Source: Paracoccaceae bacterium
GTDB taxonomy: Bacteria > Pseudomonadota > Alphaproteobacteria > Rhodobacterales > Rhodobacteraceae
Reading direction: 5' to 3'
Length of the DNA stretch: 52,774 nucleotides
Assembly: GCA_024639125.1 (NCBI GenBank)
Contig: JAHEJA010000022.1
Span: 33,023-85,796 of the forward strand
A model generated the notes under the pieces. The model did not search any database, had not been told where the DNA came from, and saw only the letters and a list, made by a program, of their open reading frames with translations. Positions within the stretch are counted from its first letter, which is position 1. Every line of letters starts with the position of its first letter. Shown one piece after another: positions 33,962-42,543 of the stretch. Both the position numbers and the translations under genes were made by a program.

Positions 33962-34327
33962 TTTGTACCCCTTGGTCTTTTTCTTTGGGTACACGAAAGT
34001 TCAGGTCAAATAAAGCCACCACGTTACCCACCTAACAAACAGATCAATAATTTTAACCTTTAACACATGCCAAAAACAGAATTGGAGGAAAGTAGCAAAA
34101 TATATGTTGACCAAAGAGTTTTGCTTTTGTAGCGTACGTCAATAAGTCGGCCAGTCCGACGGGGAGAGAATAAATTTAAAGAGGGCTTTTTTACGAGAGC
34201 CCTCTTTAATTTATTCTAACACCTGACGTTCACTGGCAATGTTTCGCCAGATAAACCATTCAATTAGTTGTACATTTCAAATCAGATCTTACATATACAA
34301 CAAGCCATTAACTAAAGGATCCATTCA
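33962..34327. other. 366-bp gene-free stretch with a candidate small RNA
   Basis: No coding frame is convincing here. It contains a TTGACC (34107-34112) / 17 bases / TAGCGT (34130-34135) promoter-like pair, the hairpin set described at 34142-34217, and the AT-rich leader of the IalB-family gene with GGA about 8 bases before its ATG. The rest is AT-rich and featureless to my eye. Confidence 0.5.
34142..34217 (+). ncRNA. Candidate small RNA or structured element with 20-bp inverted repeat
   Basis: A small stem (GTCGG/CCGAC, about 34146-34160) is followed by an unpaired GGGGAGAG and then two arms, 34167-34187 and 34198-34217, complementary over 20 bp with one bulged T, around a 10-base loop. 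The tail after the core AGAGGGCT/AGCCCTCT is only AT-rich, so termination would be modest. The distance from the promoter-like pair predicts a transcript of about 76 nt. It may equally be a bidirectional terminator or a DNA cruciform element. Confidence 0.35.
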
Positions 34328-34891
34328 ATGTGGAAAAATTTAATTTCAGGGTCAGCTTTGTGTATCGCCATTTCCGCAGCCCCAGTAATCGCCCAAGAAC
34401 AAACGGAAACTGAGACACCAAAGGAACCAGAAATTGGTCAGCCGTATTTGGGGTCAAACGAACTTGATTGGGATGTTGTTTGCCTAAAAACAGAAAAAGA
34501 AAACGATCCTTGTGAAATGCGTCAATTGATATTGGACCAAAACAAGGACCCAATGATCGAAATCACATTAGAGCGGCTATCTGGACAACAGGGTGCTGTT
34601 GCCGGTGCAACCGTGGTCGTTCCTTTGGAAACCATTTTAACGGTCCCGTTGGTGTTGTCCGTGGATGGTGCCAAAGGCAAGCAATATCCATTCACATTTT
34701 GTAATGCCGTCGGGTGCATCGCGCGTATCGGTCTTTCCGAAACTGACGTGAACGCCATGAAAAAAGGCAAGACAGCCGAACTTAGCCTGTCTCATCTAAG
34801 TGTCCCCGATAATTTGATCAGAATACCAATATCCCTGAACGGATTTACAGCGGCCTATGACAAAACAACTGTGACAGAAGTCGGCGATTAA
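34328..34891 (+). CDS. Invasion-associated locus B (IalB) family periplasmic protein
   Basis: 187 residues with a signal peptide (about 1-22, cleaved near VIA/QE) and a mature beta-rich IalB domain: LDWDVVCLKTEKENDPCEMR, GAVAGATVVVPLETIL, YPFTFCNAVGCIARIGLSE. Two cysteine pairs (WDVVC/DPC and FC/GC) probably form disulfides in the periplasm. In Bartonella IalB aids cell entry; free-living marine Rhodobacterales carry many homologues of unknown role, so virulence should not be assumed. Its stop overlaps the convergent lpxB stop by 4 bp. Confidence 0.85.
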   Translation: MWKNLISGSALCIAISAAPVIAQEQTETETPKEPEIGQPYLGSNELDWDVVCLKTEKENDPCEMRQLILDQNKDPMIEITLERLSGQQGAVAGATVVVPLETILTVPLVLSVDGAKGKQYPFTFCNAVGCIARIGLSETDVNAMKKGKTAELSLSHLSVPDNLIRIPISLNGFTAAYDKTTVTEVGD

Positions 34892-36048
34892 GCCTGCCTT
34901 GCAAGAAAATCCATAACTGATTTCGCGGCGCATTCCCCAGGGGGCGTGCCGTTTTTTCCGAGCAAATCCATTGTTTCGCTTAAAACGGTCTGTTGGCGGC
35001 CCGTGTCGTGAAAGACGTCATTCAACGCCATAGCAATTAAATCAGGCTTGCATTTTGCCCCAATAAATTCGGGTATATCGCGTGTGTCCGTCACCAAATT
35101 GGCCAAGGTAACCGTGTCCACGCGCAGCATACGGCCAATAATTTGACGCGACACCCAGCCCATATCATAGGCAATCACCATGGGTGTTTGATTGGCTGCC
35201 AACTCTAGGGACACTGTGCCCGATGCCGCCAAGGCAACATCTGCACATTTAAACGCGGCCCTTTTGTCAACAAAACTGTCTTCTCCATGCTCAGGCGCAA
35301 TAATGATCGGTTTAACAGCCCACGCCGCAGTCAATTCACGCACCAATGGTGCTACTGTCGCTGTGGTCGGTAAAACAAATCGAACATCAGGGTTTTGTTT
35401 ATGAAATCGCGTCAAGGCCTCGCCAAATATCGGCGCCAACCGCGTCACTTCGGATCGGCGCGATCCAGGCAAACATAAACATATTGGGGCGGACCCTAAA
35501 TCATACTTGGCGCGAAACGCCGAAACGTCGGCATCTGTGGCGATGGGATCGGTCACAACCGGATGGCCGACAAAATCGCAACTCATTCCGGCTTGGGTCA
35601 TATAGGGCGGTTCAAATGGAAACAGCGCCAGAACATGATCAACGAAGCGCGCCATTTTGATCGCACGCTTTGGACGCCATGCCCAGACTGTCGGCGCGAC
35701 GTAATGGACAATTGGAATATCGCTTTTTGCATTGACCAATTCAGAAACGCGTAGCGAAAATTCGGGCGCGTCTATCGTAATCAACACATCAGGTTTTTCA
35801 TCCAATATCGCATCCGCAGTCAGTGCAATGCGCGATTTTAAAAAACGATACTGCTTGAGAATTTCAACAATGCCCATCACCGCTATATCGTTCATAGGAA
35901 AAAGACTATGCAACCCCTGTGCTTGCATACGATCACCGCCAACTCCACGGAAGGTTATATCCTGTGAAACATAGGTTTTTAGCCCCTGCATCAAAGCAGC
36001 GCCAAGCTTGTCACCGGAATCTTCGCCTGCAAGCACAAAGACTTTCAT
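34888..36048 (-). CDS. lpxB: Lipid-A-disaccharide synthase
   Basis: 386-residue GT19 glycosyltransferase joining lipid X and UDP-diacylglucosamine at the inner membrane. Start KVFVLAGEDSGDKLGAALMQ, then FRGVGGDRMQAQGL, VLITIDAPEFSLRV, YVAPTVWAWRPKRA, and the donor-site LALAASGTVSLELAANQTPMV. It overlaps lpxI by 4 bp and ends the envelope cluster, overlapping the convergent IalB-family gene. Confidence 0.95.
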   Translation of the reverse strand: MKVFVLAGEDSGDKLGAALMQGLKTYVSQDITFRGVGGDRMQAQGLHSLFPMNDIAVMGIVEILKQYRFLKSRIALTADAILDEKPDVLITIDAPEFSLRVSELVNAKSDIPIVHYVAPTVWAWRPKRAIKMARFVDHVLALFPFEPPYMTQAGMSCDFVGHPVVTDPIATDADVSAFRAKYDLGSAPICLCLPGSRRSEVTRLAPIFGEALTRFHKQNPDVRFVLPTTATVAPLVRELTAAWAVKPIIIAPEHGEDSFVDKRAAFKCADVALAASGTVSLELAANQTPMVIAYDMGWVSRQIIGRMLRVDTVTLANLVTDTRDIPEFIGAKCKPDLIAMALNDVFHDTGRQQTVLSETMDLLGKNGTPPGECAAKSVMDFLARQA

Positions 36049-36854
36049 GTGCTTATTTCCAAAGCAGCTACAAAGAGCCCTAAATCTTGGGCCAACTGGA
36101 TGATTGCCAGCCTATCAACCAAAATCACTTGGTTCGGGGAAATCACAATGCCAGACAAACCAGCACGCGCAACAGCTTGGATTGTATCGGGACCGATTGT
36201 TGGCATATCCACGCGCAAGTCCTGATCCAATTTTGGACGTTTCACCAAGATACCCCGGTTCAAATGTCGCAAATGGTCGTCTGTTTGTGCCACAAAATTC
36301 AAAAGTGCATCCGTTCCCTGAAGCGTTTCAATCCCCAAGGTCAATCCATTTTCAACCACAATGCCCTGCCCTATATCTAGGGACGATAGGGTGGACATAA
36401 TGTGATCCGCTCGATTGATATCTGCATAGGTATGATCCGGAATAATCCCGCTCAGCACACCTTGGTCTGCGGTTAACTCTGGCAATAGGTGATGAGCGCC
36501 TATAACTGCGATATCATGGTCTTCGAACAGTGAGATCACAAAGCGAAGTAAGGCATCATCCCCTTGTTGGAACGCAGCCAACAAATGCGGTGCAACGCGG
36601 GTCATATAGCTATCAAATTTGCTCGGATCGAGGTTTGGACGCGACATTCCACCCGCTAAAACAACCCGGCTGATACCCTGGGCTTTTAGGTCCTGAAACA
36701 ATGCGCCCAAGGTATTGAAACTATGTTCAATGACCGCGGTTCCCATATTATGGGCCATGCCCTGAAAGACAAATTTCATAGCCTGGGGATGCGCCTTGGC
36801 CAAAGCAACGGGCAATTGCCCTGCCCCTGCTATAATGGCAAGATCCCCAGCCAT
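36045..36854 (-). CDS. lpxI: UDP-2,3-diacylglucosamine pyrophosphatase LpxI
   Basis: 269 residues (former DUF1009). LpxI makes lipid X from UDP-2,3-diacylglucosamine and replaces LpxH in most alphaproteobacteria. Markers are LAIIAGAGQLPVALA, VLAGGMSRPNL, and the C-terminal GILVKRPKLDQDLRVDMPTI followed by GPDTIQAVARAGLSGI with the catalytic Asp. It lies between lpxA and lpxB, 3 bases after lpxA and overlapping lpxB by 4 bp. Confidence 0.95.
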   Translation of the reverse strand: MAGDLAIIAGAGQLPVALAKAHPQAMKFVFQGMAHNMGTAVIEHSFNTLGALFQDLKAQGISRVVLAGGMSRPNLDPSKFDSYMTRVAPHLLAAFQQGDDALLRFVISLFEDHDIAVIGAHHLLPELTADQGVLSGIIPDHTYADINRADHIMSTLSSLDIGQGIVVENGLTLGIETLQGTDALLNFVAQTDDHLRHLNRGILVKRPKLDQDLRVDMPTIGPDTIQAVARAGLSGIVISPNQVILVDRLAIIQLAQDLGLFVAALEIST

Positions 36855-36857
36855 AGC

Positions 36858-37646
36858 TTATCGCGGCGTCAAAAAGGAACGATCGCTCGCGCCCATGACA
36901 AAATCAACAATCTGCTGAACATATTCGCTGTTGGTTTCCTCGCCTAGACGTTTGGCGCGATCATGAAACGTACCCTCGCCTTGGGCCAGCATCTGAAAGG
37001 CTGCGCGCAATGCGGTAATGTCACTACGTGCGACACCTTTGCGTTTCAAACCAACAAGGTTCAATCCGTCCAATTCACCCCGCGGGGCTTGGACCAATCC
37101 AAACGGGATAACATCATTTGTCACCATAGTCACAGCGCCAATGATTGCCCCACGTCCAATGCGCACAAATTGGTGGATTCCTGACAACCCGCCGATGATT
37201 GCATCGTCCTCGATAATACAATGACCCGCGACCGCAGAGTTATTAACCAAAATGACACGATCCGCGATGACAACGTCATGGGCCACATGACACCCAGCCA
37301 TAAACAAACAGTCGTTACCAATTTTCGTAACGCCACCGCCCCCTTGGGTGCCAGTGTTCATTGTCACATGCTCGCGAATGCGGTTGCGTTCCCCAATGAT
37401 CAAAGCCGTTGCTTCGCCGTTGAATTTAAGGTCTTGGGGAATTTCCCCCAAAACAGCAAAGGAAAACACAACAGTGTCGCATCCTATGGTCGTGCGCCCT
37501 TTGACGACAACGTGGCTTTTAAGTTCTACGCCACTGTCCAAGGTCACGTCTGCACCAATATGGCAGAACGGGCCAATTTTCACGCCCTCGCCAATCGTTG
37601 CGCCCTCTTCAATGATTGCGCTGGGATGAATTAGCCCATTGTTCAC
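36858..37646 (-). CDS. lpxA: UDP-N-acetylglucosamine O-acyltransferase
   Basis: 262-residue left-handed beta-helix enzyme, first step of lipid A synthesis. Hexapeptide repeats start at IHPSAIIEEGATIGEGVKIG; the catalytic His is in MAGCHVAHDVVI; VNNSAVAGHCIIEDDAIIGG follows, and the C-terminal helical part starts about residue 195. It begins 5 bases after fabZ ends and feeds lpxI and lpxB downstream. lpxD is not in this cluster. Confidence 0.95.
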   Translation of the reverse strand: MNNGLIHPSAIIEEGATIGEGVKIGPFCHIGADVTLDSGVELKSHVVVKGRTTIGCDTVVFSFAVLGEIPQDLKFNGEATALIIGERNRIREHVTMNTGTQGGGGVTKIGNDCLFMAGCHVAHDVVIADRVILVNNSAVAGHCIIEDDAIIGGLSGIHQFVRIGRGAIIGAVTMVTNDVIPFGLVQAPRGELDGLNLVGLKRKGVARSDITALRAAFQMLAQGEGTFHDRAKRLGEETNSEYVQQIVDFVMGASDRSFLTPR

Positions 37647-37651
37647 ACCGA

Positions 37652-38116
37652 TTACTCCTGTGGAAGATCCATCATTGCGGTAAACTCTGCCTCGGCAGCC
37701 ATTTCACCATCCACGGTCGCCACGCCAGAGAATTTCCAAACCTTGGCGCCAGCCTTGCCGCGCAGCGTGGTTAGCTGCATTTCCAAGACATCCCCAGGGA
37801 TAACCTTGCGACGGAATTTACATTTGTCGATCGACATAAAATAGATCAACATTTCTTTGTCTGCTAAATCAAGCGCGACACCGACCATCACAGCAGCGGT
37901 TTGCGCCATCGCTTCGACAATCGTTACACCCGGCATGATCGGCGTTCCGGGGAAATGCCCTTGAAAATGTGGTTCGTTCATCGTCACATTCTTAAGACCT
38001 TTGGCAGATTGAGTGCCATTAATATCGACAACGCGATCCACCAATAGAAAAGGATAACGATGAGGAAGAATCCGTTGGATCAATTGAATATCCGCAGTCA
38101 AAAGCGCGTCAGACAT
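37652..38116 (-). CDS. fabZ: 3-hydroxyacyl-ACP dehydratase FabZ
   Basis: 154-residue hot-dog fold enzyme of fatty acid elongation. Motifs are [16 protein letters not shown], the catalytic His segment [17 protein letters not shown], and the catalytic Glu in [12 protein letters not shown]. Linking fabZ to lpxA is common because both draw on 3-hydroxyacyl-ACP. Confidence 0.95.
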   Translation of the reverse strand: MSDALLTADIQLIQRILPHRYPFLLVDRVVDINGTQSAKGLKNVTMNEPHFQGHFPGTPIMPGVTIVEAMAQTAAVMVGVALDLADKEMLIYFMSIDKCKFRRKVIPGDVLEMQLTTLRGKAGAKVWKFSGVATVDGEMAAEAEFTAMMDLPQE

Positions 38117-38187
38117 GATGGTTCCTTAAGTTGTTTACGCAAAGCCCTAACAATCAATAGCATTTTGAGCAAGCATTGAAGCTAGAA

Positions 38188-38745
38188 TTATTCGGATTTA
38201 GGAAGGTTTACCCCATCCCCAAGGTCAGCATTCATACGCGTGATAACTTGATCCGTTATATCGATTGATGCCAAATCCAAAACCACAGTTGAACGTTCTA
38301 AAACCGCAACCGCGCCATGCTGTGTCATAATTTCAAACATAAAGGGCGCCGCTGTTTGAATGAGCTTGACTTGGCTGCTGTTATTTTCCTGAAGAATTTC
38401 ATCTTCTAGTTCTTTACGCTGTTGGCGAATGCGGTTTACTTTGACGTCAAATTCGCCCGCCAGCACCCTAAAATCGGACGGGTCCATCGTTTTACGCTGG
38501 TCACGCAAAGCAAGCTCTTCGGCAGAAAGATCGCTTTCTATCTTATTATTTTCGACCTGCAAATCCCGCATTTTTTGATTCAGTTCACTGAACAAACGTT
38601 TCCCAAAATCAGATTCACGCACCAAACGGACACGATCCACAGTGACAATTGGATATTGCGCAATTGCGGCATCTTGGGCTAGCGCAGCGTTGGTCACGAA
38701 CACCGCCAAACACGCAAACACTATCCCAAGAAAACGCTGTTTCAT
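38188..38745 (-). CDS. OmpH/Skp-family periplasmic chaperone
   Basis: 185 residues with a signal peptide (MKQRFLGIVFACLAVFVTNA, cleaved near ALA/QD) and an OmpH core: IVTVDRVRLVRESDFGKRLF, a long charged coiled coil (about 60-125), and a C-terminal VVLDLASIDITDQVITRMN. It escorts unfolded outer-membrane proteins. Its ATG overlaps the bamA stop by one base, so it is translated with the assembly machinery it serves. Confidence 0.88.
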   Translation of the reverse strand: MKQRFLGIVFACLAVFVTNAALAQDAAIAQYPIVTVDRVRLVRESDFGKRLFSELNQKMRDLQVENNKIESDLSAEELALRDQRKTMDPSDFRVLAGEFDVKVNRIRQQRKELEDEILQENNSSQVKLIQTAAPFMFEIMTQHGAVAVLERSTVVLDLASIDITDQVITRMNADLGDGVNLPKSE

Positions 38746-41081
38746 TAGAACGACGTCGAAATAGTGAGCTCAAACAAACGATCCAAATCTTGGGTCTCTT
38801 TCTTGAGCGCTTTCGAGAAATTGAACCGAAGTGGCCCGATTGGGGTCTGCCAGAACAACGAGGCGCCGACAACGTGACGCCATGCGCCATCTTCGTACAA
38901 CACATCACCATTCACCTGTGGCAAAGACCAAAGGTTCGCCATGTCGTAATATAGACCACCTGACAGACCATATTCCTCTGGGATACCCAGTGGGAATTCG
39001 GCTTCTAGACGGACAGCTGCATAGACTTCACCACCCAAGGCATCATTCGCCGAACTATTCCGTTCACGTGGGCCAATACCACCTGGTTCGAACCCACGGA
39101 TGACATCGCTACCCAGTAAAAAGCGATCAACAACGCGGCTTTCGCCTTTGGTGTAATTCAGCATGCCCCCTTCGACTGTGGCGCGCAATGTGACTTCTTC
39201 GTTCAAGACTTTCTTTTGGCCGATGGCCATTGCCATGGTTTTGATGCTGCGCGTGTCGCCGCCTAATCCTGCGAAATCTTGGCCGAACTGTAGCAAGACC
39301 CCTGAATTGGGGTCTAGACCCGTACGGCGATTGTCATAGCTTAGCGTATACCCCAAACCATTTGATACGACTTTGCCAAAGGTCGCTTCGTTGCCGATGA
39401 TATTCCCTTGGGTTTGTACGCCCGTTATGTCGTTGAACTGCGTGGTTGCGCGTAATGACAAATACGTGTCTTCGCTAATAGGAAAGCTCAAGGACGGCTC
39501 TAGTTTTGCAATCGTCGTATCATAAGCTGCGTTTTGATTGTTGGTTGCGCGATAAGACATATTCAAAGAGAACTTTAGATCATTGTGCAAAAACGCAGGT
39601 TCCGTAAACCGCAACGAATAAGTTTGGGTATCGGCCCCACCTTTGATTGACAGGTTCAACTGTTGACCCCGACCGATAAAATTGCGTTCGCTATATTCGA
39701 TAATGCCGCCAATGCCATCGTTCGTCGAATAGGTTGCACCAAAGCTCATGCTGCCTGTTGGCTGTTCTTCGACGTTCACGTCAATAATAACTTGATCGCC
39801 AGTTGACCCTTCGCGTGCGTTGACATCTGCATTGCTAAAGAACCCAAGGGCACGAATGCGTTCCGCTGTTTGGCGAATATCACGTGGGTTAAACGGATCG
39901 CCTTCGACTGTGCGGAATTGACGGCGAACCACTTGATCCAAGGTTGCTGTGTTTCCTTCGATATCAATACGTTCCACAAAAATACGTGGTCCACGTTCGA
40001 CTAAATAATCAACATCAAGCGTGAGATTTTCGTTGTTACGCGTGACATTTGGAACAATACGGATAAAGTCATACCCTTTGCGAACGGCCAAACGCTCCAT
40101 CCGGGCGATGTCAGTTTCGATGGCAAAAGGGGAATAAATCTTGCCTGCTTTGGATTTTATTGCGTTTTCAAATGCCGCAATATCAATACCGGCCAATTCG
40201 GTTGATGCCGAAATAGCACCAAACGTGAATTGCTGGCCTTCGCGCAGGTTGAACGTCATGAAATATCCATCACGCTCTTCGGCAAGCTCGGCAGACACGT
40301 TATTTATACGGAAATCAACGTATCCGCGGGATTGATAGAAATCACGCAACACTTGTTTGTCGAATTCAATCTGATCTTCGATAAACACATCGCGTCGCAC
40401 CAATGCACGCAAAATTCCCGTTTGCTTGGTGTTTAGAACACGACGCAAGCGACGGTCGCTATAGGCACGGTTCCCAACAATACCGATACGCTCAACTTCG
40501 ACTTGACCGCCTTCGAAGACTTCGTAAATGACATCGACACGATTGTCGGATTTGCGAATTATTTTCGGGGTCACTTTTGCAGCAAGTCGTCCAGCATCCG
40601 CATAGGCTTCTGCGATGGCTTTGCGGTCTTCTTCTACAATGATTGGATTATAAACAAACCGAGGCTGTGAGCGCACCATAACCGCTAACGCTTCGTCTTT
40701 GATCTTTCGATTACCTTCGAAAGCAACACGGTTAATAGTTGGGAATTCTTTGACCTTGATAATCAAAGTTCCCCCATTTGGGATCAAATCGACGGTTTCA
40801 AACAACCCACTATTTACAAGCGCCTGATATCCAGTGTTCAATTGCTCAGCGGAAACAGCGTCGCCACGGGCCACCCCGACATAATTCTGAATTGTGGCGT
40901 CCTCTATTCGGCGGTTGCCTTGGACATCAACGGAATTAAACCGAAAACTCTGTGCGATTGCGGCCTGAGCCGTAAAAACAACCAAAAAGCCAGCCATGAC
41001 CAAAAACGTTAGCCAATAAGACCGCCCGCTGTCTTGCTGAATGGCAATGGTTTTTACCTTAGGTGAACGGTTAAGAGCCAT
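38745..41081 (-). CDS. bamA: Outer membrane protein assembly factor BamA
   Basis: 778-residue Omp85 protein inserting beta-barrel proteins in the outer membrane. An internal hydrophobic signal (about 22-43, ending AIA/Q) precedes five POTRA domains (first FRFNSVDVQGNRRIEDATIQ). The barrel begins about residue 440 with TGSMSFGATYSTNDGIGG, carries the conserved VIRGFEPGGIGPR, and ends in Phe (LTISTSF), the terminal barrel signal. A longer than usual basic N-terminus precedes the signal, so the true start could be internal. Confidence 0.95.
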   Translation of the reverse strand: MALNRSPKVKTIAIQQDSGRSYWLTFLVMAGFLVVFTAQAAIAQSFRFNSVDVQGNRRIEDATIQNYVGVARGDAVSAEQLNTGYQALVNSGLFETVDLIPNGGTLIIKVKEFPTINRVAFEGNRKIKDEALAVMVRSQPRFVYNPIIVEEDRKAIAEAYADAGRLAAKVTPKIIRKSDNRVDVIYEVFEGGQVEVERIGIVGNRAYSDRRLRRVLNTKQTGILRALVRRDVFIEDQIEFDKQVLRDFYQSRGYVDFRINNVSAELAEERDGYFMTFNLREGQQFTFGAISASTELAGIDIAAFENAIKSKAGKIYSPFAIETDIARMERLAVRKGYDFIRIVPNVTRNNENLTLDVDYLVERGPRIFVERIDIEGNTATLDQVVRRQFRTVEGDPFNPRDIRQTAERIRALGFFSNADVNAREGSTGDQVIIDVNVEEQPTGSMSFGATYSTNDGIGGIIEYSERNFIGRGQQLNLSIKGGADTQTYSLRFTEPAFLHNDLKFSLNMSYRATNNQNAAYDTTIAKLEPSLSFPISEDTYLSLRATTQFNDITGVQTQGNIIGNEATFGKVVSNGLGYTLSYDNRRTGLDPNSGVLLQFGQDFAGLGGDTRSIKTMAMAIGQKKVLNEEVTLRATVEGGMLNYTKGESRVVDRFLLGSDVIRGFEPGGIGPRERNSSANDALGGEVYAAVRLEAEFPLGIPEEYGLSGGLYYDMANLWSLPQVNGDVLYEDGAWRHVVGASLFWQTPIGPLRFNFSKALKKETQDLDRLFELTISTSF

Positions 41082-41098
41082 GATGCAATCCCACTAAA

Positions 41099-41128
41099 AT
41101 TATCCCGTGAATTTGTGACTAACGACAA
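41099..41128 (-). promoter_or_regulatory. Candidate internal promoter before bamA
   Basis: On the minus strand TTGTCG (41123-41128), 18 bases, and GATAAT (41099-41104) form a plausible sigma-70 promoter in the 106-bp gap between rseP and bamA. A second -35-like TTGACA lies at 41139-41144. This would let bamA-ompH-fabZ-lpx be transcribed apart from the upstream genes. Confidence 0.4.
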
Positions 41129-41187
41129 ACGCCGTGCTTGTCAAAAACACTTCGGCATTATGGCACATAATTGGCGGAAAAATGTGA

Positions 41188-42528
41188 CTAGCAAAATAAA
41201 TCATTGGTCACAGCAAACACCATGAACGACAGAACAATGGTCAAACCAAGTGTCATAAACACATTTAAAAATCTCGGACTTGGTGGGCGACCAATGACGG
41301 CTTCGATAGCGTAAAACACCAAATGCCCTCCATCCAAAACCGGAATCGGAAACAGGTTCATGAAGCCCATCGCAACTGACAATGACGCAATAAACCAAAG
41401 GAAATTAACACTGCCTTGCTTGACCATTTGACCCGAGGTTTCAGCAATTCCAATAGGGCCAGACAAATTACACGTACTAATGGCGCCCGTCACAACATGG
41501 TAAAGCCCGGACACAGATGCTTCCATAATGTTATAGGTCATGATTGATGCCGCTCTTACCGCATCCAAAGGCGGAACAGAGGTCTTCATCGGTTCAAAAG
41601 ACAGACCACCGCCAACCACACCAATACGCCATTCGGTTTTAAATCCACCATCGGCTTGGGGTTCGTCCACACGTCGTGGGGCCAAAGGCAGATCAATTTC
41701 TTTTCCGTCGCGCCAGATAACCAGATCAATACTTGATCCATTAGACGCTTCGACTAGGGTTTTGAGATCTGAGAAATCGTTGATTTTCTCGCCATTCCCG
41801 TTTATGAAAACATCCCCTGCGCGCAGGCCTGCTTCGGCAGCCGCCGATCGCGGCATGACTTGGGAAATCCGCGCTGGCGACAGAGTTGGAGCCATGACTT
41901 CGCGCTGACGTCCGTCACGTTCAACAATATAGGGATACACGTCTTGGGGCGGTAAATTAGCAACGAAGCGATAAAATTCCGTGCCATCATCCATTTCAGG
42001 AATGTCAATTCCATTCACTGCAATCAAGCGATCCCCTGCTTTCAGCTCTTGTGTTTGCGGCATGGAAAATACTTCGCCGACGCGCAAGGGTTTGCTGATT
42101 TGTCCCTGTTGCAACAAAAGGGCCGTGAACATCACCATCGCAAGGATGAAATTAAATATCGGTCCCGCAGCTACCGTTGCAGTACGCGCCCAAAGCGGCG
42201 CGCCTTGCATCGTGGAACGACGATCTTGGGCGGTTAAATCACGCATATCGATCGAACGCGCGCTTGCGGCATCTGCGTCGCCTTTAAATTTGACGTACCC
42301 GCCAAATGGAAGTGCCGCAATTTGCCACTTGGTCCCCCGCTTATCAAAGCGCGCACAAAGAACCGGACCGAACCCCAGAGAAAACACATCCGCATGAATA
42401 CCAGACCAACGCCCAACGATGTAATGTCCATATTCGTGCACTGCGACTATAACCGACAAGGCAAACACAAAAGCAAATAAAGAGATGAAAAAGCCCCCAA
42501 AGGATGGCAGCATTCCTAATAAATCCAT
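41188..42528 (-). CDS. rseP: Site-2 intramembrane metalloprotease RseP
   Basis: 446-residue inner-membrane zinc protease. The active site AVHEYGHYIVGRW gives HExxH (His31, Glu32, His35), with the third ligand region NLFPIPVLDGGHLVFY near the C-terminus. PDZ-type regions lie between (about 125-300, including SAAAEAGLRAGDVFINGNGE). It cleaves membrane-bound anti-sigma factors and leftover signal peptides. Located between dxr and bamA, as is usual in proteobacteria. Confidence 0.95.
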   Translation of the reverse strand: MDLLGMLPSFGGFFISLFAFVFALSVIVAVHEYGHYIVGRWSGIHADVFSLGFGPVLCARFDKRGTKWQIAALPFGGYVKFKGDADAASARSIDMRDLTAQDRRSTMQGAPLWARTATVAAGPIFNFILAMVMFTALLLQQGQISKPLRVGEVFSMPQTQELKAGDRLIAVNGIDIPEMDDGTEFYRFVANLPPQDVYPYIVERDGRQREVMAPTLSPARISQVMPRSAAAEAGLRAGDVFINGNGEKINDFSDLKTLVEASNGSSIDLVIWRDGKEIDLPLAPRRVDEPQADGGFKTEWRIGVVGGGLSFEPMKTSVPPLDAVRAASIMTYNIMEASVSGLYHVVTGAISTCNLSGPIGIAETSGQMVKQGSVNFLWFIASLSVAMGFMNLFPIPVLDGGHLVFYAIEAVIGRPPSPRFLNVFMTLGLTIVLSFMVFAVTNDLFC

Positions 42529-42543
42529 TGTAATCCCGTCTGT

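Noticed and set aside
34328-34891. Virulence factor
   Set aside because: IalB homologues are common in free-living Rhodobacterales; the domain alone does not indicate pathogenicity.
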